Part shown: piece after piece, positions 17,770 to 24,300 of the stretch
Layout of the letters: each line of letters starts with the position of its first letter
Numbering within the stretch: position 1 is the first letter of the stretch
Made by a program: the position numbers and the translations under genes
The notes under the pieces: generated by a model
Databases searched by the model: none
What the model was told of the DNA's origin: nothing
What the model saw: only the letters and a program-made list of their open reading frames with translations
IMG/VR virus record: IMGVR_UViG_3300020462_000014
Coordinates: 1 to 41,680 of that record
From: a virus
DNA length: 41,680 nucleotides
Direction: 5' to 3' (one strand)

Positions 17770-18042
17770 CTACCATTTTGTTTTATTTGCCCAGTATGCT
17801 GCAGACATTTTACCTTTTTTAATGTTTTTAGCATGACGAGCTTTGAACGACCTAGACCTAGCAGTATTACCTCTATCGCCAGTTACGCCTTGTTGTCCAA
17901 ATCTAATTAATTTTAATGTATGACCTTCTTGTGCTAATACAACATGTGACTTCTTTGGATGTTTTGGTGTACGTTTAGGTTTGTTAACTCCTGAGAGTCC
18001 ATGTTTCTTTATTAAATTTTTTCTTCTATTAGCATGTGGCAT
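17770..18042 (-). CDS. Conserved-looking basic phage protein (90 aa)
   Basis: The 90-residue product is rich in Lys, Arg and His. It has a central SHVVLAQEGHTLKLIRFGQQG segment interrupted only by Gly turns, and a C-terminal block SFKARHAKNIKKGKMSAAYW. I have seen close relatives of this C-terminal block in other marine tailed phages, always small and of unknown function. The charge suggests nucleic-acid binding. It follows the 20-codon gene closely and precedes the 42-aa gene in the same transcript. Confidence 0.65.
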   Translation of the reverse strand: MPHANRRKNLIKKHGLSGVNKPKRTPKHPKKSHVVLAQEGHTLKLIRFGQQGVTGDRGNTARSRSFKARHAKNIKKGKMSAAYWANKTKW

Positions 18043-18044
18043 TG

Positions 18045-18107
18045 TTACATTTTCTTTTTACGTTTAGAACTATATCTTTTTTTCTTCCCGGTTTTGCCGT
18101 ATGGCAT
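18045..18107 (-). CDS. Twenty-residue basic mini-protein
   Basis: A 20-codon frame, MPYGKTGKKKRYSS then a basic end, starts at 18107 behind a full AAGGAGG ribosome site and stops two bases before the 90-aa gene. Such a strong ribosome site with such a short frame suggests either a real mini-protein or a leader that loads ribosomes for the next gene. More than half of the residues are Lys, Arg or Ser. Confidence 0.45.
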   Translation of the reverse strand: MPYGKTGKKKRYSSKRKKKM

Positions 18108-18225
18108 TATTCCTCCTTATAATTTTGTTATATTCTACACAACCAAGATTAACACATTTTTTGTGTTTCTTTGTAATCTCTAGTTGTTTATTACAACTCT
18201 TACAAGTTGTAATGACTTTACTCAT
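18070..18225 (-). CDS. Zinc-ribbon mini-protein (51 aa)
   Basis: The frame from ATG 18225 gives 51 residues with Cys-x2-Cys (TTCKSCNK) and Cys-x4-Cys (KCVNLGC), the spacing of a small zinc ribbon, followed by a basic tail. It overlaps the 20-codon gene in another frame. No good ribosome site precedes it, so it may depend on translation of the 161-aa gene that ends ten bases upstream. Similar small Cys-rich genes occur at 20622, 21641, 22649 and 28447. Confidence 0.45.
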   Translation of the reverse strand: MSKVITTCKSCNKQLEITKKHKKCVNLGCVEYNKIIRRNNAIRQNREEKKI

Positions 18226-18235
18226 TTAAGATATT

Positions 18236-18721
18236 TTAGTTATTTTTTTCTAAGATGTCTTGCAATAAATTTCCGCTTATCGTATGCGAGCGTACCAGCC
18301 CTGTTTCGAGCAGCTCGCTCTTCTCTATCTTTATTGTGTGTGAAAAAAAATTTTTTATTTCTATAACTTGTTTCATTAAGTAAGGGTTTAGCTCTGAAGG
18401 ATTCCAGTAAAGAAGCTCGGCGGTTGGGTATATCCAATAGAAAAAGTAGTCTGGAAAGGTTTGCATAGCCTCCCCTATCTCTAGTCGGTCGTTTTCTTTA
18501 TATAGTTCTAGGGAAACTAGGTTATTATCTTTTGTTGTTTTATCTGTTTTTATTTTAAGATACTTAGATTCTAATTCATTAGATACAATAAAAAAATCGG
18601 CACCCTTCTCGCTCTCCTCTGGTCCTGCAGGTCTCACTACATACACAGTCTTACCATTAGAGTCTACGATATCTTCATACCATCTTCTTAGTAATTGCCT
18701 TCCTAGTTCTTGCATATACAT
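18236..18721 (-). CDS. Unknown protein, first gene of the left minus-strand cluster (161 aa)
   Basis: No family recognised. The product is soluble and mixed alpha/beta, with an aromatic core (FPDYFFYWIYPTAELLYW). It is the first gene of the long leftward transcript and has no ribosome site at ATG 18721. A candidate promoter at 18730-18758 would start the RNA within about two bases of that ATG, so the message may be leaderless. Confidence 0.6.
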   Translation of the reverse strand: MYMQELGRQLLRRWYEDIVDSNGKTVYVVRPAGPEESEKGADFFIVSNELESKYLKIKTDKTTKDNNLVSLELYKENDRLEIGEAMQTFPDYFFYWIYPTAELLYWNPSELNPYLMKQVIEIKNFFSHTIKIEKSELLETGLVRSHTISGNLLQDILEKNN

Positions 18722-18729
18722 ATCATACT

Positions 18730-18758
18730 GTTATAGTAAACTTACAAATATTTTTTAA
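18730..18758 (-). promoter_or_regulatory. Candidate leaderless promoter for the left cluster
   Basis: Read on the minus strand: TTAAAA, 17 bases, TATAAC, with the predicted start about two bases before the ATG of the 161-aa gene. The -10 box is good and the -35 box weak. It is the only such pair close to the gene, which itself lacks a ribosome site. Confidence 0.4.
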
Positions 18759-18940
18759 TAAGGTATTTACAGGTAAAGGAGCTATCGGACGGCTAAAAGC
18801 TAGCTACTTATCAAGGATAAGGACTGGGATTACCACAAGGCTAGTACCCAAGGAATAAGGTTATTAAATTTTTAAAAAAATTACACGCATATGTCCGCTT
18901 ACGCACAAAACGACAAACACTACACATTTAAAAGAAAGTT

Positions 18941-19060
18941 TTAAACGCTTGTGTTTAGTCCCCTTTACTGTTAAAGTAGGACATAGTGAACGGTGGTGTA
19001 GTTCTCAACTATACCTTCCTTGTCGTGTAATATACCTGCTACACCACAGTTCCTAGTCAG
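18941..19060 (+). ncRNA. Candidate structured RNA, rod-like (part of a 750-base gene-free stretch)
   Basis: Two small hairpins (TTAAAC/GTTTAG at 18941-18958; CTTTA/TAAAG at 18963-18976) are followed by a long rod, 18980-19058. The rod pairs GAC/GTC, TAG/CTA, GAAC/GTTC and a perfect nine-pair GTGGTGTAG/CTACACCAC, with two single-base bulges and one G-A mismatch, around a 37-base loop. It is not a tRNA: there is no T-arm and the arm lengths are wrong. Between 18759 and 18940 I see only small hairpins (for example CTTATC, AAG, GATAAG) and no gene. It may be an RNA or a DNA-level control site between the divergent transcripts. Confidence 0.35.
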
Positions 19061-19102
19061 ACAAGTTACCACATATATTTTTATGACTTACGTACTATAT
19101 AT

Positions 19103-19215
19103 AGGGGGTAGCTAGGTTAAATCCCCCTCTGCATACACATGCGTAGGCATAATGCACAATCGTATATAGGGAAATCTAAATCTAAACTTTACATTTAGAT
19201 TCGCACCTATATGCG
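19103..19215 (+). ncRNA. Candidate structured RNA, three abutting hairpins
   Basis: Three helices follow one another closely: AGGGGG/CCCCCT (19103-19128), a nested hairpin TGCAT/ATGCA around ATGC/GCAT (19130-19156), and CGTATATAGG/CCTATATGCG (19161-19215). The last has ten pairs, one of them U-G on the plus strand, and encloses AATCTAAA/TTTAGATT. None is followed by a U-run, so they are not simple terminators. The last hairpin contains copy B of the shared element. Confidence 0.35.
19172..19202 (+). repeat. Shared element, copy B
   Basis: The blocks AAATCTAAA, TCTAAA, CTTTACA, TTTAGATTC match copy A at 1248-1272 (opposite strand) with one extra six-base unit. Here it lies between the divergent early and late transcripts. 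TTTACA could be a -35 box, but I find no good -10 box at the right distance, so a regulator site is more likely than a promoter. Confidence 0.5.
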
Positions 19216-19395
19216 TATATATGCCCTAGTATGTCCTACATTGATTAAAAATTAGTTCCTATGCATTGAAACGATAACTAGTTCGCATAGGGCGTACAGA
19301 TGAAAACTCGGGACAGCTGTTAAAAAAATATCAGTAAAAACATAATTGAAATATAGGCGAATCATAGGCATGGGCGATTGGTGTTCTTTTGGTGC

Positions 19396-19424
19396 TTGAC
19401 ATGATTTCAGTTAGCGATTAGATT
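19396..19424 (+). promoter_or_regulatory. Early promoter for the 132-aa gene
   Basis: A perfect TTGACA, a 17-base spacer and TAGATT give a strong sigma-70 type promoter, with the predicted start near 19431. The 44-base leader contains GATTGA/TCAATC, a six-pair hairpin just before the ribosome site AAGGCAGG. It is the best -35 box in the window and reads towards the early genes. Confidence 0.7.
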
Positions 19425-19474
19425 TGATTTTAGTAGATTGATAAATTCAATCGTTACATAAAGGCAGGTAAAAA

Positions 19475-19873
19475 ATGGCGAATCAAGAATCGTTGTTTCA
19501 ACCATACAAAAGCAACTTTGGAAAATATAAAGTTGTTAAGACTAGGGGCGATATTTCCCTTAAATACGATAAGGAAAGCGAAGGCAAAACGCGTTATATT
19601 ATATGCGATTTGGTAGATGGCGAATACAAGCCATTAGGCGTATTAAAGCAATATGAAGCAGTAATACAATTCAAAAACCTAATGGAAATTAGTCCTAGCC
19701 CCCTTAATCGTAAGGCGTTAAAGCCATTGAAAAATGGAACTATGTCAGCCGAATTTATGGGCTTAATCGGTAGTAACCGAATCGCTCAAGAATTTGAGGG
19801 CAAAGTTCCTACGATTCAACAGGCTAAGGCGTTTATGAATAGCAAGTTTAAAGGAAGTCCCTTAGACTACTAA
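19475..19873 (+). CDS. Unknown early protein, own transcription unit (132 aa)
   Basis: No family recognised. The 132-residue product is basic, begins MANQESLFQPYKSNFGKYKVV, has an N-terminal beta-rich part that could be an OB- or SH3-like barrel (KTRGDISLKYDKE, TRYIICDLVDGEY) and a helical C-terminal part (IQQAKAFMNSKF). It stands alone between a consensus promoter and a perfect terminator, unlike every other gene here. It is therefore the likeliest first gene expressed after entry. A host-takeover or regulatory role is inferred. Its codons use more G/C-ending and CGA forms than the neighbouring operon. Confidence 0.65.
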   Translation: MANQESLFQPYKSNFGKYKVVKTRGDISLKYDKESEGKTRYIICDLVDGEYKPLGVLKQYEAVIQFKNLMEISPSPLNRKALKPLKNGTMSAEFMGLIGSNRIAQEFEGKVPTIQQAKAFMNSKFKGSPLDY

Positions 19874-19894
19874 TAAACTAAGCCTAACTAAAAG

Positions 19895-19922
19895 CCCCCC
19901 TATGCGTAGGGGGGTTTTTTTT
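19895..19922 (+). terminator. Intrinsic terminator after the 132-aa gene
   Basis: A perfect eight-pair stem (CCCCCCTA/TAGGGGGG) with a TGCG loop is followed by eight T. A run of A precedes it, so it may also work on the other strand. It ends the lone early transcript. Confidence 0.9.
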
Positions 19923-19941
19923 ATGGTCTTCCTCTATGCAT

Positions 19942-20298
19942 TATGCATAATCAACCTAATCAAAAATACTATAACTTAGATACAAAACATTGGCTTAGAA
20001 TAGCCCTCACGCCCACGAGGTTTAATTTTAAGGTAGGGGAATCTTGATTATGGGGAATTGTAGCCCAATAGAAAAAACTAGGGCTTAAATCAGCTCTAGC
20101 GTTCTCACAGAACAAAAGCCTTATTTCATGGGCTTTTACCCTATAATAAATTATAACACATATCCCTATATATATGAAATAAAATAAAAATTTTTTTTAC
20201 GCGTGGGGGGGCGTATACATACGAAAAATATGCATACATAAGTGAACGACTCTCAGCTCTTTAAAGGTTTGCCTATGCATACTCTACATCTATGCATA
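19942..20298. repeat. Cluster of palindromic TATGCATA sites
   Basis: The eight-base palindrome TATGCATA occurs at 19942, 20229, 20274 and 20291, and two overlapping copies lie at 26097-26110. Near-copies are at 19935 and 19261. I noticed only one copy inside a gene (34717-34724). The clustering in early intergenic DNA suggests a protein-binding site, perhaps for regulation or replication. Confidence 0.4.
19989..20137 (+). ncRNA. Candidate structured RNA between early genes
   Basis: ATTGGCT (19989-19995) can pair with AGCCCAAT (20062-20069) with one bulge, enclosing CCTC/GAGG. Three hairpins then follow with at most one base between them: CTAGGGC/GCTCTAG (20078-20099, one G-U pair), GTTCT/AGAAC (20101-20113, loop CAC) and AAAAGCC/GGCTTTT (20114-20137). 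The first 66 bases after the terminator hold only TATGCATA-type repeats. The wobble pair is G-U on the plus strand, so a plus-strand transcript is favoured, but no clear promoter is seen. Confidence 0.35.
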
Positions 20299-20621
20299 AG
20301 AATATAATTATGTATAAGTATTACGCATAATGATTATATATAGTAATGTGAACGGCTCTCAGTCCTGTTAATTAAACGCATAGTCAATAGATTTCTAGTT
20401 GGCATAGTCTATATAGAAAAAAAACTTTGAGATTTTTTTTTGTCTATATATTTAAATACGAAATTATGAACGCATAGTGGTTACCGCATAGGGAGTGTCA
20501 AGTCATTCTAGTATATAGCAGCCTTATGATTAGCGAGAGATGTTAGCTTGAAGCCACGACCAAAATCACAAGTCAATATATACATAATGTATGTATTGCA
20601 TATTTATACAAAGGGGAAACA
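20138..20621. other. AT-rich gene-free stretch, possible origin or control region
   Basis: No open frame of note. It contains A and T runs (around 20180-20200 and 20420-20450), three TATGCATA palindromes, a near-identical pair GTGAACGACTCTCAG (20242-20256) and GTGAACGGCTCTCAG (20348-20362), and a repeated GTCTATATA. Repeats plus easily melted DNA between early transcription units would fit a replication origin, but this is only an inference. The ribosome site AAAGGGG for the next gene is at the right edge. Confidence 0.3.
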
Positions 20622-21080
20622 ATGGTGTACATACAGGGACACAATATAGACAAGGCAAGTTACTTGCCCAAAGGTACTTATCAAGAAGGCTCAACCATAG
20701 ACAGTATGCGTGAGCCTACTGTAAGACCTGACATACCACTTCCCTCTGGTGCATGTATCTTTTGTCGTAAGAATACATCATCACAACGAGCTTGTTACTC
20801 GTGTAGGGAAGTTGACTTTAAGATAAACAGCAAAGAACATGCTGAATACCTAGCTAGTATTCACGATGTTATTAACACAAAGCAAGAGTCCATAAGGCAG
20901 GGACACTATGCACCTGTTACGAGTGCTGATTACGAGGAAAAACTAGCTCTGCTAGGCGACACTAAGTACGACCACGATATAAAACAAGGTTGTTGCTCTA
21001 GCCATAGCGACCTATTCAAGCCATACTGCAAAGGTTGTGGGTTACAACTACCTATGACTAAGGTATGCGACTACTGTTAG
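20622..21080 (+). CDS. Zinc-ribbon protein (152 aa)
   Basis: Two pairs of Cys-x2-Cys lie near residues 45-61 (CIFCRK, CYSC) and a further set lies near the C-terminus (YCKGCGLQ, CDYC), with extra Cys at QGCCSSH. This makes at least two zinc sites joined by a helical middle. The N-terminal 40 residues are Pro-rich and probably flexible. The likely role is nucleic-acid or protein binding, perhaps as a regulator of host transcription. The start is ATG 20622 behind AAAGGGG. No family name can be given. Confidence 0.65.
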   Translation: MVYIQGHNIDKASYLPKGTYQEGSTIDSMREPTVRPDIPLPSGACIFCRKNTSSQRACYSCREVDFKINSKEHAEYLASIHDVINTKQESIRQGHYAPVTSADYEEKLALLGDTKYDHDIKQGCCSSHSDLFKPYCKGCGLQLPMTKVCDYC

Positions 21081-21106
21081 TAGTTTTTATATAAGAACTA
21101 AAGAGT

Positions 21107-21627
21107 GGCTTGTCCATGTAGGCGTATGTATTACACATACCATATTTCACATGCCTACGCGTAGTTAATCTACGCCAAGCCCTGCTATCTACTAAGTAAT
21201 AAACAAGCTGGACACTTGCGTAAAGGTTAGTAGGTAGCACGATATCTATACGAGAGTTGATGTTCTCTCCTGTTGCAAAAGCAACCAATAAAGTTATTCA
21301 ACTAGTTGTAGGTATCGTGCTATCTATCTATTGCACAGATTGATACTCTCTGTGTACAAGTCGTGCAAACGATATAGGTAGGTAGCTCGCTACTTATTAC
21401 AGCATTATGAAGGGGCTTCGTGGATTGTAGTCCTAGTTTGAGTGTTGTAATAGTGGAAGTAACTACTTTGTTAGTTGCTCGTTACTTATAAGTAGGAATA
21501 GGTTATTCAGCCCTGTTTCAACCTATGACCGAAATGTAGGTAGCGAGAGGTGTATTTACAAAGGGGGTTATCCCCTAATCCCTATACCTGCCGTATACGT
21601 ATGTAATGTACACCTCTCGTTATCTAC
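21107..21627 (+). ncRNA. Candidate large ornate RNA (about 520 nt) built of abutting helical domains
   Basis: Domains in order: (1) 21107-21181, three-way junction GGCTTG/CAAGCC with GTAGGC/GCCTAC and GCGTAG/CTACGC, the last helices touching. (2) 21184-21238, twelve-pair stem. (3) 21239-21318, ACGATA/TATCGT enclosing GAGAG/CTCTC and GTTGC/GCAAC; it can extend to 15 pairs by invading domains 2 and 4. (4) 21319-21386, thirteen-pair stem, then a seven-pair hairpin and GTCGT-GCAA-ACGAT with a GNRA loop. (5) 21390-21456, fourteen pairs, one bulge, two inner hairpins. (6) 21457-21487. (7) 21498-21526. (8) 21536-21627, nineteen pairs enclosing two hairpins. All mismatches in the long stems are G-U on the plus strand. 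GTAGGTAGC recurs at 21230, 21378 and 21536. Base pairing was done by eye; no known RNA family was identified. Confidence 0.5.
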
Positions 21628-21640
21628 AAAAGGAAATCAA

Positions 21641-21781
21641 ATGATATGCGACAACTGTGGGCAGAGTGAGATGTCTGTTGTAGGACAACTTGCAAATGTC
21701 AAATCAACTGTACTCAATATGGTTAAGTGTTACACCTGTGGGTATGGAAGTGTAAGAAAAGCTAACACGAAAAGGAGATAA
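21641..21781 (+). CDS. Zinc-ribbon mini-protein (46 aa)
   Basis: ATG 21641 opens a 46-residue frame with CDNCGQ near the start and CYTCGYG near the end, a classical four-cysteine zinc ribbon, and a basic tail. It starts 14 bases after the last helix of the structured RNA, with AAAAGGA as ribosome site, so RNA folding could control it. Its stop is followed one base later by the next ATG, sharing an AAAGGAGATAAT ribosome site. Confidence 0.65.
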   Translation: MICDNCGQSEMSVVGQLANVKSTVLNMVKCYTCGYGSVRKANTKRR

Positions 21782-21782
21782 T

Positions 21783-22046
21783 ATGCTACCTACTAAACGG
21801 CATAAAATTAAGGGCAAGAAACTTCTTAATTTAGCAAAACAAAATCCTAATACTGAATATGTAGTGGATATGCGAATAGACAATGCTAGGAATTGGGCAG
21901 AGCTTCGCAAAGATGTAGTTCAGTACAATCTATTAAGTCCTATGGGGTTTCGTTTTCGTGCTACATATAAACAAGGACAAGAAGGCTTCGTGTACTTGCT
22001 CGTTAGATATAACGATAACGGCAAGTCCCATGAGGAAGAACAATGA
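21783..22046 (+). CDS. Unknown small protein (87 aa)
   Basis: An 87-residue basic product with no recognised family. A basic first segment (MLPTKRHKIKGKKLLNLAKQN) is followed by an alternating beta-rich region ending in an acidic tail (KSHEEEQ). It has a good ribosome site (AAAGGAGAT) and is the second gene of the MoxR-VWA operon. Confidence 0.6.
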   Translation: MLPTKRHKIKGKKLLNLAKQNPNTEYVVDMRIDNARNWAELRKDVVQYNLLSPMGFRFRATYKQGQEGFVYLLVRYNDNGKSHEEEQ

Positions 22047-22064
22047 AAATAAAAGGAGGGCTAT

Positions 22065-22649
22065 ATGAATAGTGATGACTTTGATGATTTTGAACAATCA
22101 TTTAAAGAAATGTTTGAAAGAGCAGAATCACTAGGTTTTAAACCATTAAAACCGAAAGATGACTTTATCCCAAGAGTGTTTGGTCTTAGGGCGTTGCACT
22201 TAAACGGAGATAGAGATGACGGAATCATAGAAAGCGATATGTATTTCGCACCTAAAAATAATCCTGTTGAGATGATGATGGACTACTTCATGACTTTAGT
22301 AGATGAAAATTCTATTAACTTCATAAGGAAATTCGTTATGTTGACAGCAGAAATATTTGTTGACGCTACGAAAGATGGTGTAGTAGATACTTCTCATTGC
22401 AAAACACCAGAGGACTATGCACAGGTTTATGCAAGTCTAATGGTAGAGGGTGCTGAAATGCTAACCAAAGGTACTACATGGACAAAGTTTGCTAGAAGTG
22501 TAGAACTTGATTTACCACAAGTGGTAATGATAGGACACCCTGATGCGTTAGCCAATATGATACCGACTTCAAATGGCGACTTAATAAAGAAAGTAAGTAA
22601 CGCTGATGTTGAGAGCTTCATTAAAGAAGTTCTTACAGAGGAGGAATAA
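22065..22649 (+). CDS. Unknown acidic protein of the MoxR-VWA operon (194 aa)
   Basis: A 194-residue, strongly acidic, mostly helical protein (start MNSDDFDDFEQSFKEMFERA). No motif recognised. A good ribosome site (AAAGGAGGG) precedes it, and its stop overlaps the next ATG (TAATG). It is the largest unknown gene upstream of the AAA+ ATPase, so it could be an adaptor or substrate of that chaperone pair; this is inference from linkage only. Confidence 0.6.
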   Translation: MNSDDFDDFEQSFKEMFERAESLGFKPLKPKDDFIPRVFGLRALHLNGDRDDGIIESDMYFAPKNNPVEMMMDYFMTLVDENSINFIRKFVMLTAEIFVDATKDGVVDTSHCKTPEDYAQVYASLMVEGAEMLTKGTTWTKFARSVELDLPQVVMIGHPDALANMIPTSNGDLIKKVSNADVESFIKEVLTEEE

Positions 22650-22891
22650 TGGAAGAAGTTAAATCGCATGAGGTTATCTCATACCTTAACTGTCGTAAGT
22701 GTGTTGAGGATTGGGAATTGACCGACAAAAGCGAATCCCCTCGTGATTACGCAAGATTAGAAATTGCTATCAATATTGACAATCAATTACTAATAGGTTG
22801 TGTTAGACACAACGAACATGTCGGTGCTTTTACTTTGCATGAGCAAGTAAACATGCAAGCTATGAGTAGAGGTTGTGATTGTTGTGAGTAA
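22649..22891 (+). CDS. Small Cys-rich protein (80 aa)
   Basis: The product has CRKC near residues 16-19, CVRH near 51-54 and GCDCCE at the very end, so at least one zinc site is likely. It is coupled to the 194-aa gene by a TAATG overlap, and preceded by GAGGAGG. It may be an adaptor in the operon. No family recognised. Confidence 0.6.
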   Translation: MEEVKSHEVISYLNCRKCVEDWELTDKSESPRDYARLEIAINIDNQLLIGCVRHNEHVGAFTLHEQVNMQAMSRGCDCCE

Positions 22892-23078
22892 CAAAGAGGA
22901 GATAAAGAAGTTCGTAACAAATGTAGTTAGACCAACACTACAAGAGGAACTAAATAGTTTCATTGCAGAGTGCAATGACATTGAGTTCTTAGAGGAAATA
23001 TGTGAGTGGTCTAAAGACAGACAAGAACTAATTAAAAAATACGATAAGAAATTAGGAAACTATGGAAGGAGAATATGA
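22884..23078 (+). CDS. Small coiled-coil protein, probable GTG start (64 aa)
   Basis: The frame overlaps the end of the 80-aa gene and the start of the 166-aa gene. There is no ATG; GTG at 22884 has AGAGG 11 bases upstream, and GTG at 22875 would add three residues but leaves only two bases after that site. The product is helical and charged (KKFVTNVVRPTLQEELNSF, DRQELIKKYDKKLG). Function unknown. Confidence 0.5.
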   Translation: MSNKEEIKKFVTNVVRPTLQEELNSFIAECNDIEFLEEICEWSKDRQELIKKYDKKLGNYGRRI

Positions 23079-23575
23079 CAATAAATAATGATGGGCTAAA
23101 CCCCGACATTGAAAATATGCTAGATAGCATAGGTAAGAATATAAGTGATGCGACAATACCAAAGAGGTATGTTGCTGTTACTAGAGATATTCTACAATAC
23201 CTAAACGAATTATCAGTAGACATAGGTTACAACCAAAGTCTAGCTGATTGGCTATTTGAGGACACAGCAGATAAGCAGATAGACAAGAAGTTCCCTGTCT
23301 TTCTAAGACTAGTTGTACCTCATCACTTTATAGCAGGAGAGCCAAGCGATACACATTACCGAACTATATGGGAATTTGTATTTACTGATGACTATGAGAA
23401 TAGCCATACAGGTATGGTAGATATTCCTGCTGAGGCATACGAATTGCTACCAGAGGTACCAGAAGCAGTACTCGTAGATGAAGGCACATATGATTTGTGG
23501 TCATCACTTGATACTGAATCACTAACCTCTGACTTTATTACACAAGTAGAGAGTCTACTTAAAGAGGAGGAATAA
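23075..23575 (+). CDS. Unknown protein next to the AAA+ ATPase (166 aa)
   Basis: A 166-residue acidic product with a helical N-terminal part and a beta-rich middle (VFLRLVVPHHFIAGEP, YRTIWEFVFTDDY). Its ATGA overlaps the preceding stop and its own stop overlaps the AAA+ start (TAATG). GAGGAGG lies at its end and serves the ATPase. Tight coupling suggests it works with the ATPase and VWA proteins. Confidence 0.6.
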   Translation: MTINNDGLNPDIENMLDSIGKNISDATIPKRYVAVTRDILQYLNELSVDIGYNQSLADWLFEDTADKQIDKKFPVFLRLVVPHHFIAGEPSDTHYRTIWEFVFTDDYENSHTGMVDIPAEAYELLPEVPEAVLVDEGTYDLWSSLDTESLTSDFITQVESLLKEEE

Positions 23576-24300
23576 TGAAAAATCAATGGGCATTACTAGA
23601 GAGTGTAATTAAGTCCCCTCGCATATTACTCTATGGAAAGCCCGGTACAGGTAAGACTTACTCGGCTATGAAACTAGGTATGCGAAAAGGTAAAGATAGA
23701 AAATCTATCACCCTTACACCAGAGACCACAGCAACAGACTTGTTAGGTCATTACATACTAGAGGGTAACAATGGTATGAAATGGAACGATGGCGTTGCTA
23801 TACAAATGTGGAAACGAGGTGGTAGGTTAGTACTAAACGAGATAGACCATGCAGGTCAAGATGTTAGTTCAATACTACATGCTTTGCTAGATGATGTAGA
23901 GTTCGCAGAGCTAACACTACCTAACGAGGAGAAAGAAATCGTTAAACCTGCAAAGGGATTCCAAGTCATAGCAACTATGAACGGAGAGCCTGAAGATTTA
24001 TCCGAAGCACTAAGAGATAGATTCCCTATCAAGATAAACATAACTGATATACACCCATCAGCTATTGATAGTTTAGATAACAAGATTGCTAGTATAATGC
24101 TAGATGTTGCAGATTCTAATACTTCTATTCGTAGCTTCATGGAATTAGACAGGTTGATTAACAAGCAAGGTGTTGATTTAGATACTGCTCTATACGCTGT
24201 ATTCGGACATGATGAGGACTTTGTAGAGTCTATGATAGAAGCCTTTACAGTTACCGATTCAGATGAAGTCTTTGTAGAAAACGAAAATAATGTTATTTAG
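23575..24300 (+). CDS. MoxR-type AAA+ ATPase
   Basis: The 241-residue product has Walker A GKPGTGKT (21-28), Walker B RLVLNEID (84-91), sensor 1 VIATMNG (131-137) and an arginine finger region ALRDRF (145-150). Sequence and compact size place it with MoxR/CobS-like ATPases, which act as chaperones with a VWA partner to remodel or insert metal into protein complexes. The partner follows directly, overlapping by 11 bases. The C-terminal lid is short and ends in an acidic tail. In this phage the target is unknown; neighbours in the same operon are candidates. Confidence 0.85.
   Translation: MKNQWALLESVIKSPRILLYGKPGTGKTYSAMKLGMRKGKDRKSITLTPETTATDLLGHYILEGNNGMKWNDGVAIQMWKRGGRLVLNEIDHAGQDVSSILHALLDDVEFAELTLPNEEKEIVKPAKGFQVIATMNGEPEDLSEALRDRFPIKINITDIHPSAIDSLDNKIASIMLDVADSNTSIRSFMELDRLINKQGVDLDTALYAVFGHDEDFVESMIEAFTVTDSDEVFVENENNVI

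Noticed and set aside
18980-19058. tRNA-like folding of the GTGGTGTAG/CTACACCAC hairpin
   Set aside because: The stem looks like an acceptor arm on either strand, but there is no T-loop motif, no correctly placed anticodon arm and the arm lengths are wrong.
19188-19221. Promoter from TTTACA in copy B of the shared element
   Set aside because: No acceptable -10 box occurs 16-18 bases downstream; the sequence is better explained as a hairpin or operator.
21058-21288. 76-codon minus-strand frame in the gene-free stretch
   Set aside because: It runs through paired RNA-like arms and the end of a real gene, with no ribosome site and no recognisable product.
21107-21627. CRISPR array or simple tandem repeat
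   Set aside because: The repeated GTAGGTAGC is short, not regularly spaced with unique spacers of one length, and its copies are arms of stems.
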